Of a stretch of 64,000 nt of DNA, positions 46,034 to 55,560 are shown in pieces. Position 1 is the first letter of the stretch. The number at the start of each line of letters is the position of its first letter. Under the pieces are notes generated by a model, which worked only from the letters and a program-made list of their open reading frames with translations, was not told the origin of the DNA and searched no databases. Source of the stretch: Amoebophrya sp. A120 (taxonomy: Eukaryota; Sar; Dinophyceae; Syndiniales; Amoebophryaceae); NCBI GenBank assembly GCA_905178155.1, contig CAJINV010000005.1, positions 8,344,556 through 8,408,555 on the forward strand, written 5' to 3'. The position numbers and the translations under genes were made by a program.

Positions 46034-49000
46034 GGACTACACGTCACAGATTCAGTACCAGCAGCCCCCGGGGCAGCCGCAGCAGCAGCAGCAGCTGGAG
46101 CAGCGTCAGCAGGAGACCGTACAGTCAAGGCAGGTTACGCCCGAGCAAGTGGTCCAAGGACGGCAAATCACGCCAGAGCAGCAGCAGCAAAATGTTCAGT
46201 CGAGGCAGGTTACGCCAGAACAAGGTACTACTACGGAGCCGACGAGAGAACAAACGCAGCAGATGGCTGCATTGGCGGCTCAGCAGCAACAGCAAGTTGT
46301 GCAGCCGTTTGTTTATCAGCAGCAGGGGCAGCAGCAGCAGCAGCAAGCCCAAGCACAGCAGCAACAGATCGGGGGGCAACTGCAGCAGGAGCAGCAGTAC
46401 GTGCAGCAGCAAAACGTGGGTCAGCAGCAGTATGCACCGCAACAGCAGGGACAACAGCAGCAGCAGCAGGGGCAGTCTGCCCCGCCCATGCAGCAGCAAG
46501 TCCAATACCAATCGGCTGTTCAGGCACAACAGCATCAGCAACAGGCGCAGGTTCCGCAGCAGCCACTGTATGCTCAGCAACATGCTCAGGAGCAATTGCA
46601 GCGGAAGCAGCAGGCACAAGCTTCCGCTCAACAACAAGCGTATGATTCTGCGTTGCAGCAGCAACAACAGCAGCAAACGCAAGCTGCGCCGCAGCACCAG
46701 GTGCAACAGCAAGCACAGCAGCAACAGATTTATGCGCAGCAGCAGCAGCCATTTGACCAGCAGATGCAAATGCAGCAACAGGAACATCAGCTTCGGGCAT
46801 CTATGCATGGTCAAGCACACCACCCCGCACAAGGAGGTTCACAGCCACCACAGTTTGTGCAATCCCAATACCAGGAGCAGCAGCAGCAGTATGCGCAGGC
46901 ACAGCAGGCACTTCAGGCAGCTCCGCAGCAAGTGCAGTACGCGCCGCCGGGGCAGGAACAGCAGACTCCCGCGCAATCCCAGCAGCAATACACACCGCAG
47001 CAGGCACAGCAACAGCAATATGCTCAGCCGCAGCAACAGTTACAGTATACACTGCCGCAGCAGCAGCAGGTGCAATATGCACAGCCGCAGCAATATGCGC
47101 CGCCCCAGCCGCAGCAGTATGTCGCACAGCCGCACCAGCAGCAATACCAAGCACCTCCGTCCTCGCAGACACAGCAACAGTACGTTGCTCCAGCGCAGCA
47201 GCAACAGCAGTTGTACGCGCAACAAGGAGAACAAGCGGCGTATCAGCCGCAGAAAGTTGTTGCGGCACAGCAGGAGATTCCTGTTTCGCAACAGCCAGCG
47301 CAGTTGCAGCAACAACTACCCGCTGGCGGGCAGCCGCGTCAGGAGCTGCAGGGAACTAGTACAACTTCTTCCCAAATGTCGCAACCGTTGCAGTTGCCGC
47401 AGCAGGGTGGATTAGGACAGGCTTCTCAACAACCGCAGTATCAGCAGGGGGTCTACATGTCACCCGCGCACCAGGGACACCAGCAACAGATGGTCTCGCC
47501 CGGGCCTGGTACAACGCAGCAGGGAATTCAGCAGCAAGGAATGGCGCAACAGCAGCAAGCGCAGCAACCAGGGGTGATGTCTCCCGGGCCGCCGGTTCAG
47601 CAGCAGGCAAGTAGCGCGCAACAGAAGCTCGAGGTATTAACGGCTCAGCAGCAGCAGCAGCAGCCGGCTGCTCCGCAACACGACCCTGTGCAGCTGCAGG
47701 CCCAGCAACGGCAGTATCTGCAGCAACAGGAGCAGCAAGCCGCGGGAATTCTGTCACCGGGCCCGCCAACGGCCTCTCCCGTGCAGCCGCAATCAGAACA
47801 AATGATGCAGCAGTTGTCGCAGAAGCAGGTCTCGCAGCAGCAACAGCCACAGCCCGCGCCGCAGCCAACGCAAGTGCAGCAGTCGCAGCAGCAGCAAGCA
47901 CAGGTCTATCAACAGCAATATCACCAGCCGCCGCAGCAGCAGCAGGCCGCGGCGTACAATCAGCAGCAGCAGCAGTCGCAGCAACAGCAGCCCTCTCCCG
48001 CGCCCGCTGCGCAGCAACAGCAGCAGTTCGCTTCCTCGCCGGCAGTCGTTCCAGTGCAGCAGCTGCAAGCGACGCACAGCTACCACAGTACCGAAACCAT
48101 GAGCCCCGCGCACGACCACAGCTTTTCGGAAGTTCTGCCTCAGCAGGGCAGCGTGGATGTAGTGCAGCAGCAGCAGCAGCAGCAGGAGCAGCAACCATTG
48201 AGTAGACAACATGCGTCGTCCCAAATGTCTGTTGGCAGCAACGCCCAGGAACAAGCTACCAGTAGATTAACGCAGCAGTCGACATCCGCTCCGCAGATAC
48301 AACAACAGCCGGGTACTGGGGGTCATGCGGTAGTCGCGGACAGCACGTCTACTTCAACATCTGCTGCTCCTGCGCCGGAGATTCGTGTGTCGCCACCAAG
48401 TCCAACGACAGGCGCCGGGCCAATCGGCGGGACGAGTGCACCTGGAGCTGCTGCTGCTGGTATGAGTCAACAGGAGCAGCAGCAGCAGCAAATACCAGGT
48501 CTGCCAGGTGGACCTCCTGTGCAACAAGCTACTGTTTCAACATCGCAAAATATCAACCAGAACAATCAGAATCTGAACCAGGCGCCCCAAAATCTCTCCG
48601 TTTCCCTATCCAACACTTTTCTCGCTTCCACTTCCTCCCTGTCCTCGATAGCCAGCGCAAATTCACCGCAGATCATCCTGCATGGTAGCAGTAGCAGTAT
48701 TTTGGGTGTGGGGGTGCAGCAGCAGCAGCAAGCGCAGCAGCAGCAAGTCGCTTCGCAGGACCACCAGCAACCTACAACGGGTCAAGCACACGGATCTATT
48801 GCTGGTAGCACCTCCTCCGGTGTGGGCGCGTTTGGTGCTGTTGTGTCAACCTCTGCCGTTTCGTCGGGAACCACTGCTCCCGGCGCACCCTCACCCCAAC
48901 AAGAACAGCCGTTCCATCAAGCAGCTTCTTATCCACCCAATCAGCAGCACCAAAATCTGCAAAGTCAGATCCAGCACCCTTCTCAACTTGACCCACAAAC

Positions 49001-52000
49001 GGACAACTTTACGTATCCCGCAGTCCAGCAAACACAGCAAGCACTACTACCCCAACAGCAGCAACCACAGCAGCCTTTACCCCCCCAACAAGCGACACCA
49101 GCGACGCAGCCAGCAGTATCTTCACAACAAGAGCAACCTTTGCAGCAAACTGTGCAACAGGGCGGTGGTCAACATCAGCAGCAGCAATTTGTTGAAGACC
49201 AAACAGCTGCCCCGCAGCAGCCCCAGCCCCGGCGACCGCCGCCGGCCTTTGCGAACCGGCTATCGGCCGTGCCGGAGGTGGAGACGCCGTGTGAGACACC
49301 GGTCCCCAGTTCGACGCTTTCGGGGAGGGATTCGGCGTATACGGAATTAGCAGGAGTACCAAATGGGCAACTACAACAACCGCAGGGAACCACAATGATG
49401 AACAGCACGACCTCCAGCATGATTCCGCATTACGCACACGACCCCAGCCAGACGCTTGATGCAAATCTACCGAGCATGACCGGTAGCCTGCAGTTCAGCA
49501 GTAGCACGAGTTCAATAGCAGAACAGCATCAGACTGTTGCTGTGCCTGCACCTGCTCAAGGTCAAGTGCAGCAGCATTCCACGGCAGGCGTTGGTCACCA
49601 ATCATCGGCGCCGCAGGAGGCTCCTTCCTTTGCCCAGCAGCAGAGTGGCGATGCGTTTTCATCTGGACTTATTCCCGCAGGAGCTCCGCAGAGTGGCGGG
49701 GCGAGTTCGTCAGCAAGCGTTGTTCCTCAGCAACCGAACGCCTCGTCTTCTGGGTCGATTTTGACGACGCCGCCCCTCTCTGGTACAACTACTATTAGCT
49801 GCCAAGTAGGTGGCACAGCTTCGGTGCCGCAATCACAGCAACAGCCGCAATCCTCTAGTGTCCAGCTCTCTACTTCCAGCGCAGACGTACAAGCGTCGTC
49901 ACAGCCCATATCGGCGACTGCAGGAAGAGCAGCTCAAGGGACGATGTTGGGCCAGAATGTGAATAACAGCCAAGGGTCCTCGTTGGCAGTAGTACAGGTT
50001 CCACAGCCAACATCTACCTTCGACCAAACGCCTCTTTCGACACCGCAGGTGCAGGCGATTGAGGGAACGTCGAATAGCAACACGCTGAACAACACAACGC
50101 CCTTGTCTGCGACGACGATTTCTCCGATGGTACCCGTGGACCGAACGTTGTCAGCGCAGTCCGGGTCGAGCTCGCGGCAGGGTGGAACTTTTACCGGAGT
50201 TGCGGGGGCGCAACCGCCGCAACAGCAGCAACTGCAGCAGCAGCCCGGTGGTCCGCAGCCGCCGCAGAACATCAGCCCAGCTCCGATGGTCACCAGTAGT
50301 ACAACTAGGGCCACTCTTAATACCGGAACCCCCGTTGGCCAGAGCCGCCCAGCTTTGGTCGGGAGTGTGGTGACGGGCAGCACTATGGAAGTTGTAGAGC
50401 AAGAGACGACTGGAAGCACTCCTAGTTTGGTTCCGATGGCGACGTATCACCAGCAGCAGCAGCAACAAGGTACGCCACAGACGCCACCGGTCCAGCCGCA
50501 ACAGCAGCATCTGCAGCAAGGCGGTGCTATGCAGCAACACCAGCAGCATGATCCTGCGCAGGTCATGCAGCATTCTCCAGTGTTGCAGCAGCAGTCTGTG
50601 CCTTTTGATAGTGTTCCACCTCGTCCTCTCGTGGCGGAAGTGCAGCAACAAATGGGTGTGGTCGCACCTCCACTGCAGATGACGCAGACAGGATCTACAG
50701 CGCAATTTGTTCCAGGACCATCGGAAGTGCAACAGCACCAGCAGCAATCGCAGCGCCAGCACCTGCAACCGGCTGTTCCTATAACAGCTCAGCAACAGCC
50801 GGGGGCGGGTTCTGTGCATGCAGCTGATGCGTCAGCAGGTCCGCCGCCGCCACAGTGGCAGCAGCAGACAGCAAACAGTGCGCCGCCGCATAGCTTCATA
50901 AATAATGTGGATGCAGTCCCGCGGCAAACCTCTACTTCAACACCTCCAAAACCACCCGTGCCACCAATAGTACAACAGAAGCCGATGTCGATCGGGGGAC
51001 ATCAAATGCAAACACAGGCCGGGCAACAAGGCACCCCAAAATCTGCCACCGGCACACCGCCGCTCCCTGGACAAGAACCCGCACTGTCCCTGTTGCAGCG
51101 GCAAGCACAACTAGACCAGCAGCGGGGGCAACACACGGTATTCCCTCACCCCTTTTCGACGCAGCCGATCGTCTCTACGCCGCCGCCGCGGATGGACAAA
51201 ATTTCCACTACCTCGCCACTGCCGGGACAACAACAACAGCAACAGGGTGGTTCTGGGGATGCTGATGCAGTGCCGCAACCTGGTGTTCTTGCACCTGGTC
51301 CGCAACTATTGCCCACCGGGACCGACTCTGCAGATCGAAATCTAGCAAACCACGCATTACGACACCAGTATGCCAGTATGTCCTCGGTGTCCAGTTCTTC
51401 CTCCATCGTTGGAGGCGGAGCGGCCTCGAACCGGCCAAGTGGTGTGATGGATGGGAATGTTGTTCCTGTGCCGGCACCAACAACTGGAGTAGACCACAGC
51501 AGTGCAAATTTGGTCGCGGGGAGTACTACACACTTGAACACCGCTAATACCAACCTCTACACCTTCCAGCCATCCTTTGCGGACAGGAATTTAGCGGAGC
51601 ACCTGCTTACCGCCGGGGGAGGTGCAGCAGGCTCTGTTCCTCCAGACACGATCAATACAATGCCCCTCCAGCGCGAAACGAGCATGACCAACAGAAGCAA
51701 TATCCCTTCCCAATCCAACTCCGCTTCTGCGTCTGCCCAAGCGTCAGAGAATGAGAAAAACATAGAAAACCGCATGTACTTGAATAAAACTTCCTTGCAG
51801 CGGGAAAAAACTTCGGAGGAGATTTCCGGCGAGATGTTGAGCAACATGTTCGAATCCGCTTTACGACAGCACGCACAAAACGGGAATTCGGTGTACAAAA
51901 ATGTCACGACCACACCGCCGCCGGCGCAAAGTAGTAGTTCATCTTCGACGCAGGGAGTTCTTGCAGTGGCTTCGGGGGGTGGTGGTGCTACTTCTAGTAA

Positions 52001-53166
52001 TGGTGCTGGGAACAACTACAACAATCTCCCGTCATCTTCTGCGTCGGGACAAAATCTGAATCACCAAGCCGCTGCCGCACAAGGTGCAGCTACTACAACT
52101 CTTCAACCTGGGATGTTGAACCAGCAACCCGGGGCGGGGCACCCGCAGGGGTCGCAGACGCAGATGAGCGCCGCTATAAGCAGCTCGGATTTCATTTTCC
52201 CCGACTCGCCAGATTTCAATACGAGCAGCAATAACAACACCATTACCGCAAAGGGGGCTGCAACAATGCCGAATTCCAACACAAGGAAAGAATCTCTGGA
52301 CGATGTGTTTTTTAACATACCGTCCGCCTTTTCAGCGCCGCAGCAGATGGTATATATAATTGCGAATTTTATTGTTATTCGCTCGGTTTTGCATTTTGCT
52401 ATTGCTTGTATGTTGTAGTTGATCTTGATTCGTCTTGATGCACGACCAAGGATGTTGACCATTGTTTCCTGTAAGAACTACAGGTGGTCGATTTTACTTT
52501 TAGCATGACCACGACGAAATCAAGAAGTGGACTTTCGTTGTTGTGTTGTTATCCAGAATTGAATTCTGTTCTTTCGTATGATGAAAAACTGAAAATTTTT
52601 TTTCTCAGGTCAACAAGCTTCAAGCCCCCGGACAACAACTGAAGCCGAGCTCTAGTTCGAGCGATGTGGAGCATTTGAACCTGCTGGAATTTGACGACAC
52701 GCCGCGAACTTCAGGCGTTAATAACGTGACAGCAGTACCACCTGTACCTCCTCCTCCGCCCGCTACAGCAGCTGGAGGGGTGCAGCAACTACAGCAGCCA
52801 CAGATCATTCCAATGCCGCCAAGCACTGCCACAGCCACGACAAACAACATCAAACTGCCAACGATACCGAATGCACAGACCTCCACGAATTTTCTTCCAA
52901 TGCCAGCGGCTACTTCATCACAAAGTACTACTGCTACCGCTGGGACCGCCCTTGTAACTTCTGCCCAGCAACAAGCGTTGCAAATGCAAATGCAACTACC
53001 TCCCCAATCGCAATCCAGCGATCCGAATGTGTGCAAGGTGAAAGAAAAACTGCAGTCGGAGAAAGAAGAAAGACGGAAGCACCAGGCGCAGGAATCGCAG
53101 AGCAATTTGGATTTGCTGTTGAAAAACGCAGATGCAGATTTGTTCGGCGACTTGGAACCAAAATAG
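26453..53166 (+). CDS. WNK: Giant WNK-family protein kinase with long disordered arms
   Basis: Nineteen exons: 26453-29600, 32273-32716, 33952-34006, 34335-35800, 36047-36112, 36268-36448, 36603-36837, 37090-37376, 37588-37903, 38175-38228, 38497-38566, 38890-41451, 41710-41760, 42036-42977, 43243-44513, 44668-45026, 45285-45366, 45636-52349, 52609-53166 (TAG). They total 6,287 codons with no frame break. Residues 1 to about 1790 are acidic and Ser/Lys-rich. The kinase domain (about 1790-2062) has GAGSYKQVY with the Lys in the glycine loop (about K1805), VAWNVI in place of VAIK, HRDLKCDN (D about 1924), DLGL (D about 1943) and GTPEFMAPE: the WNK signature. About 4,200 mostly Gln/Pro/Ser-rich residues follow, with a charged helical part near the 43.3-kb exon. 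WNK kinases act in ion and volume sensing in animals and plants; the role here is unknown. Sixteen introns are TIR elements and two are GT-AG. Confidence 0.88.
29712..29850 (+). repeat. Direct repeat a1 inside L1
   Basis: About 140 bp (TTCGTGGTCATATAYGCTGA, then a GC-rich block with GGTCACACGTGAA) that recurs at 30432-30570 with few differences. Confidence 0.85.
30045..30130. repeat. Telomere-like degenerate TTTAGGG repeats
   Basis: Strings CTAGGGTTTAGGGCTTGG, then GGTTTAGGGTTTGGGGCTTA and GGGCCTAGGGCC. TTTAGGG is the plant/dinoflagellate-type telomere unit. The run is short and degenerate and lies inside L1, so it is interstitial. Confidence 0.7.
30432..30570 (+). repeat. Direct repeat a2 inside L1
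   Basis: Second copy of the block at 29712-29850, offset by about 720 bp. Confidence 0.85.
30584..31165 (+). repeat. Direct repeat b1 inside L1
   Basis: About 570 bp starting near AGGTTTGGACCCCGGAGCCG and ending near CCAATGCCGGCGCTTTTGCG. It recurs imperfectly at 31304-31860, again offset by about 720 bp, so L1 contains an old tandem duplication of a roughly 720-bp unit. Confidence 0.8.
31304..31860 (+). repeat. Direct repeat b2 inside L1
   Basis: Second, diverged copy of 30584-31165, with small indels throughout. Confidence 0.8.
32717..33946. mobile_element. L2: 1,230-bp TIR element behaving as an intron
   Basis: TIRs of about 50 bp: TATCGAAGAAAAAAACTATG and on through TGACTGTAGGTCTT, mirrored at 33897-33946. 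Perfect TSD GGCCG at 32712-32716 and 33947-33951. Removal joins QQQQAV to AAASSSSR in frame. The outer bases resemble IE6, IE7 and IE10 (TATnnnAAGAAAAAA). No recognisable protein is encoded. Confidence 0.92.
34007..34329. mobile_element. IE4 introner-like element
   Basis: TIR TATTGTGAGGAAAAATCCCC, mirrored as GGGGATTTTTCCTTGCGATA. Perfect TSD CGGGA at 34002-34006 and 34330-34334. It joins RFSRR to DVKEKEAK in frame; the upstream exon is only 55 nt. Confidence 0.95.
35801..36041. mobile_element. IE5 introner-like element
   Basis: TIR TATGGGGTTCTCAAACGTTA, then CATTCTCAACTG, mirrored at the right. Perfect TSD AGCTG at 35796-35800 and 36042-36046. It is the only IE5 copy here (241 bp). It joins SSSRA to AGDRQQLV in frame. 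Confidence 0.94.
36113..36262. mobile_element. IE3 introner-like element
   Basis: TIR TATGCATTGCAAAAGCATCG, mirrored as CGATACTTTTGCACAGGATA. Perfect TSD TGACG at 36108-36112 and 36263-36267. Size is 150 bp. It joins AASSSD to DGNYNNED in frame. Confidence 0.95.
36449..36597. mobile_element. IE3 introner-like element
   Basis: TIR TATGAACTGCAAAAGTATCG, mirrored. Perfect TSD CAGAG at 36444-36448 and 36598-36602. Size is 149 bp. It lies immediately before the kinase domain (VVEQS to PKGRFSRF). Confidence 0.95.
36838..37089 (+). other. GT-AG intron within the kinase domain
   Basis: Donor TTTTTT/GTATGA; the acceptor is AAACAG (37089) or GCGAG (37098), both phase 0. It joins AWKNSVFF to (QRE)EVIFITERV, between the N-lobe strands, where WNK kinases continue the same sheet. 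Confidence 0.75.
37377..37582. mobile_element. IE10 introner-like element in the activation loop
   Basis: TIR TATCAAAGAAAAAAAGTTCG, mirrored as AAACTTTTTTCTCTCCATA. Perfect TSD GGGTA at 37372-37376 and 37583-37587. It splits the activation segment between DLGLSSWLKK and SIVGTPEF. Size is 206 bp. Confidence 0.94.
37904..38169. mobile_element. IE1 introner-like element
   Basis: Left end TATCAGCTGCAAAAATGTCT, right end TTTGCAATGCATA. Perfect TSD ACTCC at 37899-37903 and 38170-38174. It lies just after the kinase domain (PFIHLDS to AADASYL). Confidence 0.95.
38229..38491. mobile_element. IE1 introner-like element
   Basis: Left end TATGAAATGCAAGAATGTCT; the right end closes GATG instead of GATA. 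Perfect TSD AGGAG at 38224-38228 and 38492-38496. It joins ELLDEQE to VFGDRQVS in frame; the upstream exon is only 54 nt. Confidence 0.92.
38567..38884. mobile_element. IE4 introner-like element
   Basis: Left end TATTGCAAGGAAAAATTCCT, right end GGGGATTTTTCCTTTTGATA. Perfect TSD GCACA at 38562-38566 and 38885-38889. It joins MYPAGH to SMIDRSRV in frame. Confidence 0.94.
41452..41704. mobile_element. IE1 introner-like element
   Basis: Left end TATGCAGTGCAAAAATGTTT, right end TTTGCTATTGATA. Flanks TCCGT and CCCGT match 4 of 5. It joins VVITPP to SNSNQSSS in frame. Confidence 0.92.
41761..42030. mobile_element. IE1 introner-like element
   Basis: Left end TATGCATTGCAGATATGTCT, right end TTGCATTTGATA. 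Perfect TSD TGGAA at 41756-41760 and 42031-42035. Only a 51-nt exon separates it from the previous element. Confidence 0.95.
42978..43237. mobile_element. IE1 introner-like element
   Basis: Left end TATGAAATGCGAATATGTCT, right end TTGCATTTGATA. Perfect TSD ATTGC at 42973-42977 and 43238-43242. It joins TKKITKEL to LEHCKIIVDEE in frame, inside the charged helical part. Confidence 0.95.
44514..44662. mobile_element. IE3 introner-like element
   Basis: Left end TATGCATTGCAAAAGTAACG, right end CGATAATTTTGCATTTCATA. Perfect TSD GTCTG at 44509-44513 and 44663-44667. Size is 149 bp. It joins LPPMGL to IPTSATAP in frame. Confidence 0.94.
45027..45279. mobile_element. IE1 introner-like element
   Basis: Left end TATCAACTGCAAAAATGTCT, right end TTTGCAATCCATA. 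Perfect TSD GTTCG at 45022-45026 and 45280-45284. It joins DGTSVR to NTTPAGSP in frame. Confidence 0.95.
45367..45630. mobile_element. IE1 introner-like element
   Basis: Left end TATGCGTTGCAAATATGTTT, right end TTTGCAGTTGATA. Flanks CGTCT and CGTCC match 4 of 5. It joins VLQQVAS to AGSLSWSV in frame, the last element before the 6.7-kb Gln-rich exon. Confidence 0.93.
45996..46031 (+). repeat. (CAG)12 trinucleotide run
   Basis: Twelve uninterrupted CAG codons within the Gln-rich exon; many shorter CAG/CAA runs follow up to about 48200. Being in frame, they encode polyglutamine and are likely length-variable. Confidence 0.95.
52350..52608 (+). other. GT-AG intron before the last kinase-gene exon
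   Basis: Donor CAGATG/GTATAT and acceptor TTTTTTTCTCAG, with a clear pyrimidine tract. Phase 0; it joins FSAPQQM to VNKLQAPG. Confidence 0.8.
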
Positions 53167-53357
53167 GACGAAGAATTCCCAAGAGGTGGACCAAGCAGTT
53201 GTGTGTAAAGTGCTTCCAGCGATGAAACAGATTCTGACTCTGTGGCCTCCGCCTCGAATCGGCGCTGATTTTTACCGCGGGTCAACTAGTGTGACGAATG
53301 AAGATCGCGAAGTTTTTACAGCAAACTGTCAAAGGCAGAAGGATTAAAGTATTTCGT

Positions 53358-53405
53358 GTCAAGGTAGGTGTATACTATCGAGATTTTCCGAGCAGAAGTG
53401 CGCTT
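53358..53405 (+). repeat. 48-bp direct repeat, left copy
   Basis: GTCAAGGTAGGTGTATACTA and on to AGAAGTGCGCTT. It recurs at 55513-55560 with about six differences, and its core (TATCGAGATGTTCCGAGCAG) again at 54477-54496. Confidence 0.85.
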
Positions 53406-53449
53406 CCTATATACTATACGGCAAGAAAATCGATTGACGCCTAACCCGA

Positions 53450-53605
53450 TTTCTACTAGTAAAATCTTACTAGTAAGGAAAGTCCGAGAACTTTATTAGT
53501 AAACAACGTTGCTAGTAATCTTATCCGGACAAGCAAGCAAAAAAACTACTAGTAAGCGTACTAGTAGAGAGTTTACTAGGAGCAAGCTTACTAGTAGAAA
53601 ACTGC
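53450..53605. repeat. Cluster of ACTAGTA palindromic words
   Basis: About seven copies of (T)TACTAGTA(A) or one-mismatch variants in 155 bp, on an otherwise ordinary background. Confidence 0.8.
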
Positions 53606-55512
53606 CTCGCGGGCCGGTTCGCCCCGAGCTTCCGCCACAGAGCTCGCCCGCGCTGCTTGCTTCCCTTGCCCCCTGTGGAGGACCTAGCGCCGAGCAACCC
53701 GTGCCTGTGTGGTAGCGCGGGGCGTGGCGCGTGTTCCCGGGAAAAGGGGGCGCAGCCGTGGGAGGGCGAGTCCTTATTTATCTGCCCGAGGGTGGCGCGG
53801 CGCGCGCTGCTGGGCCCGCAAGTGCAGGCGATCTAGCAGCTCCGGCCCCGCCACGGTGCCGGGGATGGCTTTGCGCTTTGTTTGGGTCGCCACATTTTGC
53901 CCCGCGGGGGCGGCCCCCTCTTGGTGTGGATGCTCCCGCCGCCCTGCACAAAGAAAAAAGCGCCTTTTCTCGATGCCTTAAATGGTTATCACACACAGCG
54001 GGCCCAGTCCCACTGTGCTGGCTGCACCTGCCTGGCAGGCCAGGTTCTCTGTCGCGCACGCAGTTTCCACAGCTGCGCCCCTATGTGCCCCGTCAAAAGC
54101 AGCCCTGCCGCCTTGGAGGCGTAACTAGCATGACGAGCAGCCGCCCGCAAGTCTCGCAGCCTGAGGGGGTGCTCGCAAATTTATTGGGAACCCGCGGAGC
54201 TTCTCCTCCGGAGATCGCAAATTTATTGTTCTTTCTTTCTCCTGGACCCGGAGCTTCTCCTGCTCCTGGGGCCTGGGGCGGGCCCCTGTCACACCTATTG
54301 TCTTTCTCCGGGGGGCTCAGGCGCACGGAAAAGCCCTGCGACTGCAGGGTTTTCGTCCCCCCTCCACTCCTTCCGCGCCCCTGCAGACGTCTTACAGGGA
54401 GATCGGGCCCATCGTTTCTTTGTCTGCTCCATACCTCTCCGGCGGTCGCGGAGCGACCGCCCGTGCTAGATAATACTATCGAGATGTTCCGAGCAGAAGT
54501 GAATCACTTTCAAAAGAATCATAGGGCCGAAAAAAAAAAAAAATTTGCGTCCCCAACTGCCGTAGCGCCTGCAGCTTTTTTCCCCGCGCCAGAAACAGCT
54601 GGTCGGTAGATTGCAGTGGGCGAATGCTTGAGAAGGCTGCGACCAAAAGCCCCAGGCGTCGCATTTTAGTAAGGATGTAGTGCGCAGAAGATGCCATAGA
54701 AGTTACCACAAGACCAGCCCCAAAGCATCACACCGTGGCGCATAATGCTACCCCGCATGGTGCTACTGGCGCACTATTCTTACTCTTGCCCTACTCTACT
54801 GTTACCAAGTGGCGAAAGAAGAACAGTGGAGGTGTAATCACTTGAGATGCTCAGCCTGTTTCAGACGAAAAAAAAGTCAAGCCCACTTGATATCTGCTTG
54901 GGTGATTTGACGCGAAAAAGACGCGCTTCGGGCATCAGTTTGATGCCAAAAGTCGCGCTTTTTTGCAGGGGTGATTCAAGCAGATACTAAGCGGGAGGAG
55001 TCAAATGAATCATAGGGCTAATTGATAGCTACAAAACGCAAGGTGATTACACCTCTTTTTTCGCTTCGAAAAAGATGAATTTTTGGCAAAAGTTGTCACT
55101 TTTTCACAAAATGCGACACCCTCGGAACGCTACGCCCGACGGTATGGAGGTGTAATCACTTCAGTTTTGTGGTGTCGCTTTTCCTATCTTTAGCAATGGG
55201 CTTTTGCTTGGTATTTTGGGTTGCGAATGCTTCCCCCGAGTTGTTTGCAAGCTATTCAGGCGCGATGGCCCCAGCATCCACCCATGGCCATTGCGTTCGT
55301 CCCCCGACCGTAGCCACCAACCAAATAGCGCAAACCTTATCGAGAAAGGCGCGACTTTCCTGAGAAGCGTCGCTGTGTCTCAGGTTATTTGGTTGTATAT
55401 GTTGGGCGCTACTTTATGCGTGCGAGCCGTGCCATGCACTGCGGTACACGGAAATTTTTTTTTTTTCCGTATGGTGATTCATTTGTAATGTGATTCATTT
55501 GCCCCTGTGATA

Positions 55513-55560
55513 GTCAAGGTAGGTGTACATTACCGAGATTTTCCGAAAAGAAGTGCGCTT
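55513..55560 (+). repeat. 48-bp direct repeat, right copy
   Basis: Partner of 53358-53405. The two bracket about 2.1 kb that includes the GC-rich block. Confidence 0.85.

Noticed and set aside
47356-48198. 280-codon Ala-rich ORF on the - strand, and similar Leu-rich ones at 46125-46832
   Set aside because: These are shadows of the CAG/CAA-rich exon of the kinase gene; poly-Ala and poly-Leu are the expected antisense readings of CAG repeats.
53731-54609. 292-codon ORF in the GC-rich block
   Set aside because: Pro/Ala/Arg/Gly-rich in several frames at once and bracketed by repeats; no conserved motif and no splice context.
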